Positions 36,308-45,280 of a DNA stretch of 64,000 nt are shown here, piece after piece. The stretch covers positions 1 to 64,000 of the forward strand of contig NZ_QOVJ01000003.1 in assembly GCF_004104055.1 (NCBI RefSeq), given 5' to 3'. Within the stretch, counting starts at the first letter, position 1, and each line of letters begins with the position of its first letter. Source of the stretch: Leeuwenhoekiella aestuarii. GTDB taxonomy: Bacteria > Bacteroidota > Bacteroidia > Flavobacteriales > Flavobacteriaceae. The position numbers were made by a program, and so were the translations under genes. Below the pieces are notes generated by a model, which searched no databases, had not been told where the DNA came from, and saw only the letters and a program-made list of their open reading frames with translations.

Positions 36308-37543
36308 TTAATACAAAGCTGCAGTGAGTATAAAAAACAAAGCTCCTGCAAATGTTCCTAGCATTAAAAATACAATATTTAATATGAAAAACTTAATAAT
36401 AGTGCGTAATCGGCTTTCTTGGTAAAAGTTGCGTAGGGCTTTGTAGAAGTAAAATGGAGCTACAAATGTTATAAAAATACCAGAAAGGAAATCTTCATTC
36501 AGTAAGTATTCAGGAATTAATAAGAGTAATAATACTAAAAACAGAAATGTGAAAATATGGAAAATGAATATCACGTGTTCCATATAATTGTAATTGCGCT
36601 TTACAATAAATAATTTTTTGAATCCGGCAATTAAATAAAGTGATATTCTGCCTAGATAGGGTATTTTAAAAAAGACAAGAAGCTTAGGGTTTGAATTGTT
36701 TGTAAGCTCTGATAGAATAGATTTGAAAGAATATCTTTTAAAGTAAATCAATAAAAAGAAGCAGGCAAAAACAGGTGCTAGAAAGAATAGGAATAGAGGT
36801 ATTTTTTGGGTAAGATATTTAGCAAATTCAATGGGATTATCTAGTATACGTTCAAAACTTTTCTCTTTTTCATAAATCCAAATATTGAGTCTGGTCTTTG
36901 AGTAATCCAGACTGTCCATAGCCTGTGAGGGACTCTTGATTTTAGTTTTGATTGAGAAGTCTTGAAATAATTTAAATTTTCTAGTCGTTCTTTTAAAAAA
37001 GTTGATAGTATCTAAGCTGCTTTCTCTTATATATGCAAAGGGTAGCTTCTTAAGGCTTTCTTTATCTTTAACTTTTAAGCCTAGCTCTTTATAATAGCTG
37101 ATAGAATCTAATGGTATTTCTGGATTTTCTGAGTTGAGATTTAAATTAAAAATGTTCTTCAGCGATTGATTATTAGCATCTACTTCATTGATTTTCACAA
37201 AGTCTAAAAAACCGCTTAAAAGAAAGTAGATAATGCTTACGCTTAGGAAAAATCTAAAAGGGTTCGCGTAACGCATACGCTGTCCTTTAGCGTAATTACG
37301 TGTGATAACACCTGGCTTAAAGAGCAAGTCTTTTATAGTATATCTAAACCTGGAGTCGTAATTAACTACGCTAATAATAAATTCGCCAAAATAATCATTT
37401 AGCGAAATCTTTTTTGTGGAATTTAATTGACCACAATATGGGCAATAACGGTCACTTAATTCTAAGGGGTGATTGCAATTGAGGCATTCGTTACCGCGGT
37501 AGTTGAGTGATTTTCGAGAAGATTGTTGTAGTTTTTCTTTCAC
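36308..37543 (-). CDS. DUF3667 membrane protein with N-terminal zinc ribbon
   Basis: 411 residues, function unknown. Zinc-ribbon cysteines Cys20, Cys23, Cys34 and Cys37 (ECLNC ... RYCPYCGQ) are followed by the DUF3667 core (SRFRYTIKDLLFKPGVI, RYANPFRFFLSVS) and about five hydrophobic segments, one near residue 95 and four after residue 240. The zinc ribbon would face the cytoplasm. It lies between the T9SS plug gene and apaG, with a 2-bp gap to apaG; a link to secretion is only suggested by position. Confidence 0.88.
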   Translation of the reverse strand: MKEKLQQSSRKSLNYRGNECLNCNHPLELSDRYCPYCGQLNSTKKISLNDYFGEFIISVVNYDSRFRYTIKDLLFKPGVITRNYAKGQRMRYANPFRFFLSVSIIYFLLSGFLDFVKINEVDANNQSLKNIFNLNLNSENPEIPLDSISYYKELGLKVKDKESLKKLPFAYIRESSLDTINFFKRTTRKFKLFQDFSIKTKIKSPSQAMDSLDYSKTRLNIWIYEKEKSFERILDNPIEFAKYLTQKIPLFLFFLAPVFACFFLLIYFKRYSFKSILSELTNNSNPKLLVFFKIPYLGRISLYLIAGFKKLFIVKRNYNYMEHVIFIFHIFTFLFLVLLLLLIPEYLLNEDFLSGIFITFVAPFYFYKALRNFYQESRLRTIIKFFILNIVFLMLGTFAGALFFILTAALY

Positions 37544-37642
37544 AATCTAAATATAAAACGATTATTCTAAAATGGAGATTAAAATACTAAGGTCTCCATT
37601 TAAAATTGATTTTTAAGAACTGCACCAAAATAAATCGTGTTA

Positions 37643-38902
37643 TTAGTTTCTGCGCACGTTAGAGATTGAAGTAGATAAAGCGTTGCCTACTCCTATGAGT
37701 TCATCAAAACGACCTCCCGGTGGTTTGTAATAAATGAGCACATCGTAATTGTTTTCAGTTTGCCAGAAGTCTCCATCAACGGGATTGTAGGGTAGCTTCT
37801 CTCCGTTTTTTGTGACGGTATATTTGTAGTTATAATATCCTTGTTTGAGTAATAAGGCTAGTTCGTAGCGCTCGCTTTCTGGATTATAGTGCATTTTAGT
37901 CGCCTCTTCGAGAGTGTAATTATTAAAGTTTCCATAGATATGAATTTCTTCATCTTCAGGGCGTAAAGGGTGATCTAAGCTAAAATGAATCCAGGCATAC
38001 TCTGAATTTACTTTAGGTTCATTTCCTTGAATGGTATTGATTGCAAAATTCCCATTAAGATCAGGATTATATGTGTAAACCTTGTCTGCACGGGTTGTAT
38101 TTCCGTATAAGTAATTATGATAGAGGTTGATGAGCTCTATGTACTGTATGCGATTTGTTGCTGCCCGAATGTCTTTATTGTCAAAATCAAAAAATTCATT
38201 GCCGGCATAAAACGAAGCTTCTTCGTCATAACGATATTGAAGTTGGTTGCCTATACTGTATTGTGGGATAAGGTTAGAAATGGTGTTGTTGAGATTGTTA
38301 TTTTGAATGATAAGTGGTTTTATAGTTTTTTCAGGATTGATCAAAACAGATTCACCGGAGTCTACATTAAAGTTTATAACTTGTTTCTGTTCGATAAACT
38401 CTAGATTTCGTGTACGTAAAATTTCTACACCCACTGTTACCTGAGGGTCATAGATCATGAATTTTCTAGAAAAAATAAGTTCATCATCTGTATTAAAAAC
38501 CTGCAATAAATAATTTCCAGATTTTACAATGGCGGTAGTATACTGGTTGGGTATCTGCAATTCATAATGGGTGTAAAGTTGAAGTGTGCTTACGGAATTT
38601 GTATAATCCATAATACGCACATCATCTATACCCTTTAGATATTCGGTTTTTGCAAGAACTGAAGGTGTCCAGTCATAATTGTAGTGGGTGATGGTGTAAT
38701 AATAATCTGCTTCATCACCTATTATATCATCAAAACTTAAACTTAGCGGGTCACCCAATCGTAACAAAGGCAGTTGACTTTGTGCTGTATTTCCATAAAA
38801 TTGAACGGTTTTGATGTAGGCTGGAGCAGGAGTTTCTGTTGCCACCTGAGCAAATCCTGTTAAGAAGAAAAATAACATGTAAAAAACCGAAAACGTTTTC
38901 AT
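37643..38902 (-). CDS. Type IX secretion system plug protein (DUF5103)
   Basis: 419 residues. Signal peptide about 1-18 (ends LTGFAQ), then the DUF5103 region with YYTITHYNYDWTPS, FMIYDPQVTVGVEI, WIHFSLDHPLRPEDE and a C-terminal NENNYDVLIYYKPPGGRFDELIG-like end (TENNYDVLIYY at about 388). In Flavobacterium johnsoniae the corresponding protein closes the periplasmic side of the SprA translocon channel when no cargo is engaged. First gene of plug-DUF3667-apaG. Confidence 0.92.
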   Translation of the reverse strand: MKTFSVFYMLFFFLTGFAQVATETPAPAYIKTVQFYGNTAQSQLPLLRLGDPLSLSFDDIIGDEADYYYTITHYNYDWTPSVLAKTEYLKGIDDVRIMDYTNSVSTLQLYTHYELQIPNQYTTAIVKSGNYLLQVFNTDDELIFSRKFMIYDPQVTVGVEILRTRNLEFIEQKQVINFNVDSGESVLINPEKTIKPLIIQNNNLNNTISNLIPQYSIGNQLQYRYDEEASFYAGNEFFDFDNKDIRAATNRIQYIELINLYHNYLYGNTTRADKVYTYNPDLNGNFAINTIQGNEPKVNSEYAWIHFSLDHPLRPEDEEIHIYGNFNNYTLEEATKMHYNPESERYELALLLKQGYYNYKYTVTKNGEKLPYNPVDGDFWQTENNYDVLIYYKPPGGRFDELIGVGNALSTSISNVRRN

Positions 38903-39047
38903 TTTAAAAAATCAAGTGTAATGAAGCAAATTTACTGGCATCAAACATTATTTGGAAACAGTCTCAATAAGAGATAAAACTAGTTGTTATAAGCGGTTTG
39001 AGCGCCTTCAAATGTAACAAAAATTATCCGGCCAGATTTTTATATTA

Positions 39048-39076
39048 TTGTTTGTGTTATAAGCTTCTAAAATTTG
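39048..39076 (+). promoter_or_regulatory. Possible nqr operon promoter
   Basis: TTG at 39048-39050, 17 bases, then TAAAATTTG at 39068-39076, a -7 element with one extra base. It lies 70 bp before nqrA. Confidence 0.35.
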
Positions 39077-39145
39077 TAAATTCGCACACCTCAATTCAAG
39101 CATATAAAGGGTTGAGGATAACAAGAACTTTAACATATACTTCCT

Positions 39146-40498
39146 ATGTCAAAAGACATTAAGATCAAAAAGGGTCTTGATATTAAGTTAGTGGGTGAGG
39201 CCGAGCATACTATTGCCGATGCACCTAAATCAAGAACCTATGTGATCAAGCCTTCAGATTTTCATCTTGTAACTCCAAAGATGCTGTTTAAAGAAGGAAC
39301 TAGCTTTAAAGCAGGAGAGCCACTTTTCTATGCTAAGAAAGATGAGAGTATCAAATTTGTTTCACCAGTTAGTGGAACACTCACTGAAATCAAACGAGGC
39401 GCCAAGCGTGTAATTACACATTTAGTTATTGAAGCAGATGGTACAGATGATTCTGTAGTGCATTCAAACATTGATGTAAATACCGCCAGTGCAGAGGCCA
39501 TTAAAGAGCGTATGCTAGAATCTGGCTTATGGCCATTTATTAAGCAGAGGCCTTATGATATCATCGCGAGTACAAAAACTACTCCAGATGCTATCTTCAT
39601 TTCTGGTCACAACAGTGCTCCTTTAGCTCCTGATTATAACTTCAGTTTAAAAGGAAAGGAAGTACAATTACAGGCTGCAATTACTGCGTTGAGTAAGTTG
39701 ACTTCTGGTAAAGTTTATCTTGGTGTTGCTAAAGTTTCAAACTCTGTTTTTGAAAATCTTAGTGAAGTTGAGATGCATACTGTTTCTGGTCCACACCCTA
39801 GTGGTAACGTAGGTACGCAGATTAACAAAATTGCTCCGGTAAATAAAGGGGAGACTGTATGGACAATTACTCCAGAAAACCTTGTTATTATAGGAGAGCT
39901 TTTCCTTACCGGTAAATTCAATCCGGAGCGTGTTATTTCTGTTTCTGGTTCTGAGGTTAAAGCGCCAAAATATTACAAAACAAAAATAGGGGCAGAGGTT
40001 TCTACTTTTGCATATTCTGCAGGTATTAATAGTGACAATGTAAGAATGATCTCCGGGAATGTTTTAACCGGAAATCAAGTTGCAGCAGATGGTCATCTAG
40101 GATACTACCATAATGAATTTGTTGTAATCCCTGAGGGTGATGATTACGAGCTTTTTGGATGGAATAAACCTGTTTTTAATAAAATTTCTTCTTCAAGAGC
40201 ATTAACCTTCTCTTGGTTATTCCCAAATAAGAAATACGACTTAGATACTAATACAAACGGTGAACACAGAGCATTTGTGGTGACTGGTAATTATGAAGAG
40301 GTTTTTCCTCTTGATATTTATCCACTTCAATTACTTAAGGCTTGTATGGTACAAGATCTTGATGCAATGGAAGCCTTAGGTATGTATGAAGTAGCTCCTG
40401 AAGATTTTGCACTTACCGAATTTGTATGCGTGTCAAAACAACCACACCAGGCAATCATTCGCAAAGGACTTGATTTAATGCACGAAGAAATAGGATAA
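39146..40498 (+). CDS. nqrA: Na+-translocating NADH:quinone reductase subunit A
   Basis: 450 residues. Peripheral cytoplasmic subunit of the sodium pump that oxidises NADH and reduces quinone. The N-terminal half has a barrel-sandwich/biotinyl-like fold (FVSPVSGTLTEIKRGAKR) and the middle has the NqrA-specific GPHPSGNVGTQINKI. First of six nqr genes with short gaps (5, 2, 2, 51 and 1 bp). Confidence 0.96.
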   Translation: MSKDIKIKKGLDIKLVGEAEHTIADAPKSRTYVIKPSDFHLVTPKMLFKEGTSFKAGEPLFYAKKDESIKFVSPVSGTLTEIKRGAKRVITHLVIEADGTDDSVVHSNIDVNTASAEAIKERMLESGLWPFIKQRPYDIIASTKTTPDAIFISGHNSAPLAPDYNFSLKGKEVQLQAAITALSKLTSGKVYLGVAKVSNSVFENLSEVEMHTVSGPHPSGNVGTQINKIAPVNKGETVWTITPENLVIIGELFLTGKFNPERVISVSGSEVKAPKYYKTKIGAEVSTFAYSAGINSDNVRMISGNVLTGNQVAADGHLGYYHNEFVVIPEGDDYELFGWNKPVFNKISSSRALTFSWLFPNKKYDLDTNTNGEHRAFVVTGNYEEVFPLDIYPLQLLKACMVQDLDAMEALGMYEVAPEDFALTEFVCVSKQPHQAIIRKGLDLMHEEIG

Positions 40499-40503
40499 AA
40501 GCT

Positions 40504-41715
40504 ATGGGATTAAAAGAAAAACTACACGGAATTAAAGAGGATTTCAAGGGTAAGAAAATGGCGCCTGCTTTTAATGCGCTTCATACTTTTCTTTATACAC
40601 CTAATGAAACTACTCATAACGGTTCTCATATTAGAGCCGTAGACGATTTAAAGCGTACCATGAACACGGTGATCATGGCGCTTATCCCTGTTTTGATATG
40701 GGGTATATTTAATGCAGGTTATCAGCATTATGCTGCTGTAGACGCTGCAAACGGAATTATAAGAGAGGCAAGCCTTTTTGGTAATTTCTTCACTTGGGAC
40801 AATCTTGCTATGGGAGCTATTACAGTGCTTCCACTTGTGATTGTTTCTTACTTAGTAGGTCTTGGGGTAGAATTTATTTTTGCTGTGATTAAAGGTCATG
40901 AGGTAGAAGAAGGTTACTTAGTTACCGGAATGCTTGTACCATTAATTGTTCCTGTTGATATCCCATTATGGATGTTAGCAGTTGCTGTTGTTTTTGGTGT
41001 TGTAATAGGTAAAGAAGTTTTTGGAGGAACAGGAATGAATATTCTTAATCCTGCATTAACTATTAGAGCATTTCTATTCTTTGCATATCCTACTTGGATG
41101 AGTGGTGATAAAGTTTGGGTTCACGGTGCAAAAGATGTTGTGGGAACTCCTGACGCTATTTCTGGTGAGACTATCTTAGGAGCTTATGCTCAGAACTCTT
41201 CTGTAGTATATGATTTTGCTGATAAGTTTTTTGGCTTTATACCGGGTTCTGTGGGAGAAACTTCAACCTTCTTAATCATTTTAGGAGGTCTGTTTTTAAT
41301 GTTCACTAAGATTGCAAGCTGGAGAATCATTTTTAGTGCAATTGTAGGTGCAGCTGTAATGGGGCTTATTTTCAATGGTGTTGTTGATCAAGGGTGGATT
41401 TCAGAAGGAAGTAAGTTTTACGGTCTTATGAACACACCTTTCTGGGAACATTTAATAATAGGCGGTATCGCTTTTGGTATTGTATATATGGCAACAGATC
41501 CTGTGTCTGGAGCGCAAACTAATACCGGTAAATACTGGTACGGTTTCTTAATTGGTTTTTTCTCGATTATGATACGTGTATTTAATCCGGCTTACCCGGA
41601 AGGAGTATTTTTAGCAATTCTTTTAATGAATGTTTTTGCTCCTACTATTGATCACTATGTGGTACAGGCGAATGTGAAAAAGCGTATGAAACGTTTAAAA
41701 CTTAAAACTGCTTAA
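40504..41715 (+). CDS. nqrB: Na+-translocating NADH:quinone reductase subunit B
   Basis: 403 residues with about ten membrane segments. Carries riboflavin and a covalently bound FMN and forms part of the sodium path. The FMN-acceptor threonine is predicted to be Thr223 in DAISGETIL; the common form of this motif is SGAT, so Glu222 takes the place of the alanine. Other conserved parts are KEVFGGTGMNILNPAL and MATDPVSGAQTNTGKYWYG. Attachment of FMN would need the ApbE encoded at the end of this region. Confidence 0.96.
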   Translation: MGLKEKLHGIKEDFKGKKMAPAFNALHTFLYTPNETTHNGSHIRAVDDLKRTMNTVIMALIPVLIWGIFNAGYQHYAAVDAANGIIREASLFGNFFTWDNLAMGAITVLPLVIVSYLVGLGVEFIFAVIKGHEVEEGYLVTGMLVPLIVPVDIPLWMLAVAVVFGVVIGKEVFGGTGMNILNPALTIRAFLFFAYPTWMSGDKVWVHGAKDVVGTPDAISGETILGAYAQNSSVVYDFADKFFGFIPGSVGETSTFLIILGGLFLMFTKIASWRIIFSAIVGAAVMGLIFNGVVDQGWISEGSKFYGLMNTPFWEHLIIGGIAFGIVYMATDPVSGAQTNTGKYWYGFLIGFFSIMIRVFNPAYPEGVFLAILLMNVFAPTIDHYVVQANVKKRMKRLKLKTA

Positions 41716-41717
41716 TA

Positions 41718-42452
41718 ATGGCAAATACAGATAAAAATAGTTACACGATAATCTTTGCTGTAGTTATGGTGCTTGTTGTTGGGGCATTGTTAGCCTTTAC
41801 AGCATCAAGCTTAAAGCCTACGATTACTGAAAATGAGCGCTTTGAAAAACAGCAAAACATTCTTTACGCAATGGGCATCAATGAGAATGTTGAAGGATCT
41901 GTGAATTTTATTCCTACTAGTGAAGTAGAAGCTGAATTCTCAAAATACATCAAAGAGCAATTGGTTATACAGAATGGTCAAGTTACAAAAGACAGTTCTG
42001 CATATCTTATAGACCTTAAAGGAGAACTGGCAAAAGATATGTCTGAGCGCAAACTACCTTTGTTTGTTGGAGAAAAAGAAGGTGAAGATTATTACATCAT
42101 TCCTTTATATGGTAAAGGGCTTTGGGATGCAATCTGGGGTTTTGTTGCTTTAGATGCTGACTATGTGGTTCAAGGTGTTTATTTTGATCATAAAGGGGAA
42201 ACTCCTGGTCTTGGAGCAAACATCAAAGAGCGCTACTTTATGGATGACTTTACCGGAGAAGAGATCATGAACGGTACTCAATACGAAGGAATCACTGTAG
42301 CAAAAGGAAACAATGATCCACTTAACGAACGTAAAGATGATGGTAAAGTAGATGCTTTAGCAGGAGCTACTATTACAGGTAATGGTGTAACTGCAATGAT
42401 TAACAGCACTGTTAAGCTTTACATTCCTTATATAAAAGACTTAAAATTATAA
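41718..42452 (+). CDS. nqrC: Na+-translocating NADH:quinone reductase subunit C
   Basis: 244 residues. One N-terminal membrane helix (about 9-28), then a periplasmic FMN-binding domain. Covalent FMN is expected on Thr218 in DALAGATIT, the SGAT-type motif recognised by ApbE; the GKGLWDAIWGFVALD and HKGETPGLGANI segments are typical of NqrC. Confidence 0.96.
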   Translation: MANTDKNSYTIIFAVVMVLVVGALLAFTASSLKPTITENERFEKQQNILYAMGINENVEGSVNFIPTSEVEAEFSKYIKEQLVIQNGQVTKDSSAYLIDLKGELAKDMSERKLPLFVGEKEGEDYYIIPLYGKGLWDAIWGFVALDADYVVQGVYFDHKGETPGLGANIKERYFMDDFTGEEIMNGTQYEGITVAKGNNDPLNERKDDGKVDALAGATITGNGVTAMINSTVKLYIPYIKDLKL

Positions 42453-42454
42453 TT

Positions 42455-43102
42455 ATGGCATTATTATCTAAAAAAGATACGGGGCTTTTATTAGACCCAT
42501 TAGCAGATAACAACCCGATTACAATTCAAGTATTAGGTATCTGTTCTGCTCTGGCGATTACTGCTCAGCTTAAAGCTTCTATTGTAATGGCGCTTTCTGT
42601 AGTGTTTGTTTTAGCTGTAGGTAATGTGGTGATTTCGCTTATGCGAAATATCATACCTTCTAAAATTAGAATTATTGTTCAGCTGGTAGTGGTTGCGGCC
42701 TTGGTAATTATAGTGGATCAGGTTCTGAAAGCTTTTGCTTATGAACTGAGTAAGACGCTTTCAGTTTTTGTAGGTCTTATTATTACAAACTGTATTATTA
42801 TGGGGCGTTTTGAAGCTTTTGCTTTAGGAAACGGACCTTACAGATCTTTTCTTGATGGTATTGGTAACGCTGCAGGATACGGTTTGATTCTTATCATAGT
42901 AGGATTCTTTAGAGAGCTTTTAGGTTCTGGAACATTACTAGGCTTTAAAGTTTTAGGAGATCCTATCGCTAAAACAGGATTGTATGCAATAGGTTATGAG
43001 AATAATGGTTTTATGCTGCTTTCCCCAATGGCGCTAATTGTTGTTGGAATTATCATCTGGATTCAGCGTTCTAGAAACAGTGCATTAATTGAAGAAAACT
43101 AA
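42455..43102 (+). CDS. nqrD: Na+-translocating NADH:quinone reductase subunit D
   Basis: 215 residues, six hydrophobic segments. Membrane subunit of the NQR/RNF type, with the conserved half-membrane motif ITNCIIMGRFEAFAL that carries one cysteine of the iron-sulfur site shared with NqrE, and DGIGNAAGYGLILI. Two bases separate it from nqrC. Confidence 0.96.
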   Translation: MALLSKKDTGLLLDPLADNNPITIQVLGICSALAITAQLKASIVMALSVVFVLAVGNVVISLMRNIIPSKIRIIVQLVVVAALVIIVDQVLKAFAYELSKTLSVFVGLIITNCIIMGRFEAFALGNGPYRSFLDGIGNAAGYGLILIIVGFFRELLGSGTLLGFKVLGDPIAKTGLYAIGYENNGFMLLSPMALIVVGIIIWIQRSRNSALIEEN

Positions 43103-43153
43103 AGATTACGATTGGAGCTTTAAAACTTCTTTCTAACTTTTTATTATAAAAAA

Positions 43154-43885
43154 ATGGAACACGTAGAGTTATTTTTTAAATCAATTTTTATTGACAATAT
43201 GGTTTTTGCCACGTTCTTAGGGATGTGTTCTTACCTTGCTGTTTCTAAAAAAGTTTCTACCGCTGTAGGTCTGGGTGCTGCTGTAATCTTTGTATTAGCA
43301 GTTACTGTGCCTATGAACTGGTTATTAGATCAATATGTATTACGCCCGGGTGCCCTTACCTGGTTAGGTGCTGAGTATGCAGACTATGATTTGAGTTTCC
43401 TTTCTTTCATTCTCTTTATTGCTACCATTGCGACCATGGTTCAGCTTGTGGAGATTGTAGTTGAGAAATTTGCCCCAGCATTATATACTTCACTTGGTAT
43501 TTTCTTGCCGCTTATTGCTGTAAACTGTGCGATACTTGGTGGATCACTTTTTATGCAATCAAGAGATATTCAAACTTTAGGGTTGGCATTTAACTATGGT
43601 TTAGCATCAGGAATCGGATGGTTTCTTGCAATTCTTGCAATTGCTGCAATCCGTGAGAAAATCAGATATTCTAATGTACCTGCACCTTTGAGGGGTCTGG
43701 GGATCACCTTTATCATTACCGGTCTTATGGCGATTGGTTTTATGAGTTTTGGAGGGATGCTTACTGGTGGTGAAGAGAAAACTGAAACTACTGATGAAGT
43801 AGCTAAAGTAGAAGTTCAAAAACAAGATGCGGCAACAGAAGATGAATCTTTAGCTGAAGTATCTCAAGAAATAAATAACAAGTAA
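43154..43885 (+). CDS. nqrE: Na+-translocating NADH:quinone reductase subunit E with charged C-terminal tail
   Basis: 243 residues. Six membrane segments; the motif AVNCAILGGSLFMQSR has the iron-sulfur cysteine that mirrors NqrD, and a matching one is in FLGMCSYLAVS near residue 23-30. The usual NqrE is about 200 residues; here about 38 extra residues, mostly Glu, Lys, Thr, Asp and Ala (GGEEKTETTDEVAK onward), follow the last helix. The tail looks disordered; its function is unknown. nqrF starts 1 bp after the stop. Confidence 0.95.
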   Translation: MEHVELFFKSIFIDNMVFATFLGMCSYLAVSKKVSTAVGLGAAVIFVLAVTVPMNWLLDQYVLRPGALTWLGAEYADYDLSFLSFILFIATIATMVQLVEIVVEKFAPALYTSLGIFLPLIAVNCAILGGSLFMQSRDIQTLGLAFNYGLASGIGWFLAILAIAAIREKIRYSNVPAPLRGLGITFIITGLMAIGFMSFGGMLTGGEEKTETTDEVAKVEVQKQDAATEDESLAEVSQEINNK

Positions 43886-43886
43886 T

Positions 43887-45194
43887 ATGTTTTTAGCAGC
43901 AAGTACAGGAGGAGTTATAGCCGCAACTGTAGTAGCGTTTTTAGTACTAACCCTTGTGTTAGTAGGATTACTACTTTTTGCAAAAGAAAAATTATCTCCG
44001 TCAGGTCCGGTAAAAATTACCATAAATGGCGAAAAAGAAATCGAAGTTGATTCTGGTAGTTCACTACTCTCAACTTTAGGAGGAAAAAAAGTATTCTTAC
44101 CATCTGCTTGTGGTGGTGGTGGTACGTGTATTCAGTGTGAGTGTCACGTAATGTCTGGTGGTGGCGAAGCGCTTCCTACTGAAACGCCACACTTTACGCG
44201 AAAAGAATTAGCAGCTGGTGCTCGTTTAGCTTGTCAGGTTAAAGTAAAGCAAGACATGAACATCCAGATTCCTGAAGAGGTATTTGGTATTAAAAAATGG
44301 GAAGCAACTGTTGTACGTAACTATAACGTAGCATCTTTTATTAAAGAATTCGTAGTTGAGATTCCTGAAGATATGGATTACAAAGCGGGTGGTTACATTC
44401 AGATAGAAATACCTGAAACTACTGTTAAGTTTTCTGATATGGACATTACTGCGCATCCTGAGGAACATGACGATCCTAATAAATTTCAAGAAGAGTGGGA
44501 GAAGTTTAAACTTTGGCCACTTGTAATGAAGAACACTGAAACTGTAGAGCGTGCCTACTCAATGGCTTCTTATCCTGCAGAAGGAAGAGAGATTATGTTG
44601 AACGTGCGTATTGCAACTCCACCTTTTGATCGTGCTAAAGGCGGTTGGATGGATGTAAATCCTGGTATTGCTTCTTCTTATATTTTCAGTAGAAAGAAAG
44701 GTGATAAAGTAACAATCTCTGGTCCTTATGGTGAATTTTTCATTAATGAGTCTGAGGCAGAAATGCTTTATGTAGGTGGTGGAGCTGGTATGGCCCCAAT
44801 GCGTTCACATTTGTACCACTTATTCAAAACATTAAAAACAGGTCGTAAAGTTACCTATTGGTACGGTGGTCGTTCTAAGCGTGAATTGTTTTATTTAAAA
44901 CACTTTCGTGATTTAGAAGAAGAATTTGAGAACTTTAAGTTTTACTTAGTTCTTTCTGAGCCTTTAGAAGAAGATAATTGGAAAGTAAAAGAAGATATAG
45001 ATAGTCCTGGTGATGGTTTCACAGGGTTTGTTCATAATGCTGTAATTGAGCAGTATTTAGAAAAACACGATGAGCCAGAAGAAATCGAATTGTATTTCTG
45101 TGGACCGCCTTTAATGAACAAAGCTGTTCAGAAAATGGGTGAGGATTTTGGTATTCCTGATGAGAACATCCGTTTTGATGACTTTGGAGGATAA
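43887..45194 (+). CDS. nqrF: Na+-translocating NADH:quinone reductase subunit F
   Basis: 435 residues. Entry point for electrons from NADH. N-terminal membrane helix (about 8-32); 2Fe-2S ferredoxin domain with Cys75, Cys81, Cys84 and Cys116 (ACGGGGTCIQCEC and LACQV); FAD-binding part with RAYSMASYP; NADH-binding part with YVGGGAGMAPMRSH and YFCGPPLMNKAV. Complete operon order nqrABCDEF, closed by a GAAA-loop terminator. Confidence 0.97.
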   Translation: MFLAASTGGVIAATVVAFLVLTLVLVGLLLFAKEKLSPSGPVKITINGEKEIEVDSGSSLLSTLGGKKVFLPSACGGGGTCIQCECHVMSGGGEALPTETPHFTRKELAAGARLACQVKVKQDMNIQIPEEVFGIKKWEATVVRNYNVASFIKEFVVEIPEDMDYKAGGYIQIEIPETTVKFSDMDITAHPEEHDDPNKFQEEWEKFKLWPLVMKNTETVERAYSMASYPAEGREIMLNVRIATPPFDRAKGGWMDVNPGIASSYIFSRKKGDKVTISGPYGEFFINESEAEMLYVGGGAGMAPMRSHLYHLFKTLKTGRKVTYWYGGRSKRELFYLKHFRDLEEEFENFKFYLVLSEPLEEDNWKVKEDIDSPGDGFTGFVHNAVIEQYLEKHDEPEEIELYFCGPPLMNKAVQKMGEDFGIPDENIRFDDFGG

Positions 45195-45214
45195 TCAAAT
45201 TCTAATAAATTTTA

Positions 45215-45246
45215 AAAAAAGCTGTTACGAAAGTAGCAGCTTTTTT
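45215..45246 (+). terminator. nqr operon terminator
   Basis: AAAAAAGCTGTTAC (45215-45228), GAAA tetraloop, GTAGCAGCTTTTTT (45233-45246); one G-T pair in the stem. Confidence 0.88.
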
Positions 45247-45268
45247 ACTGCCCTAATTTCAGGCATAC

Positions 45269-45276
45269 TATCTTTG
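45269..45276 (+). promoter_or_regulatory. -7 element five bases before an ATG
   Basis: TATCTTTG (within TATCTTTGCA) ends 4 bases before the ATG at 45281, so the transcript would start at or beside the start codon. Confidence 0.5.
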
Positions 45277-45280
45277 CAAA

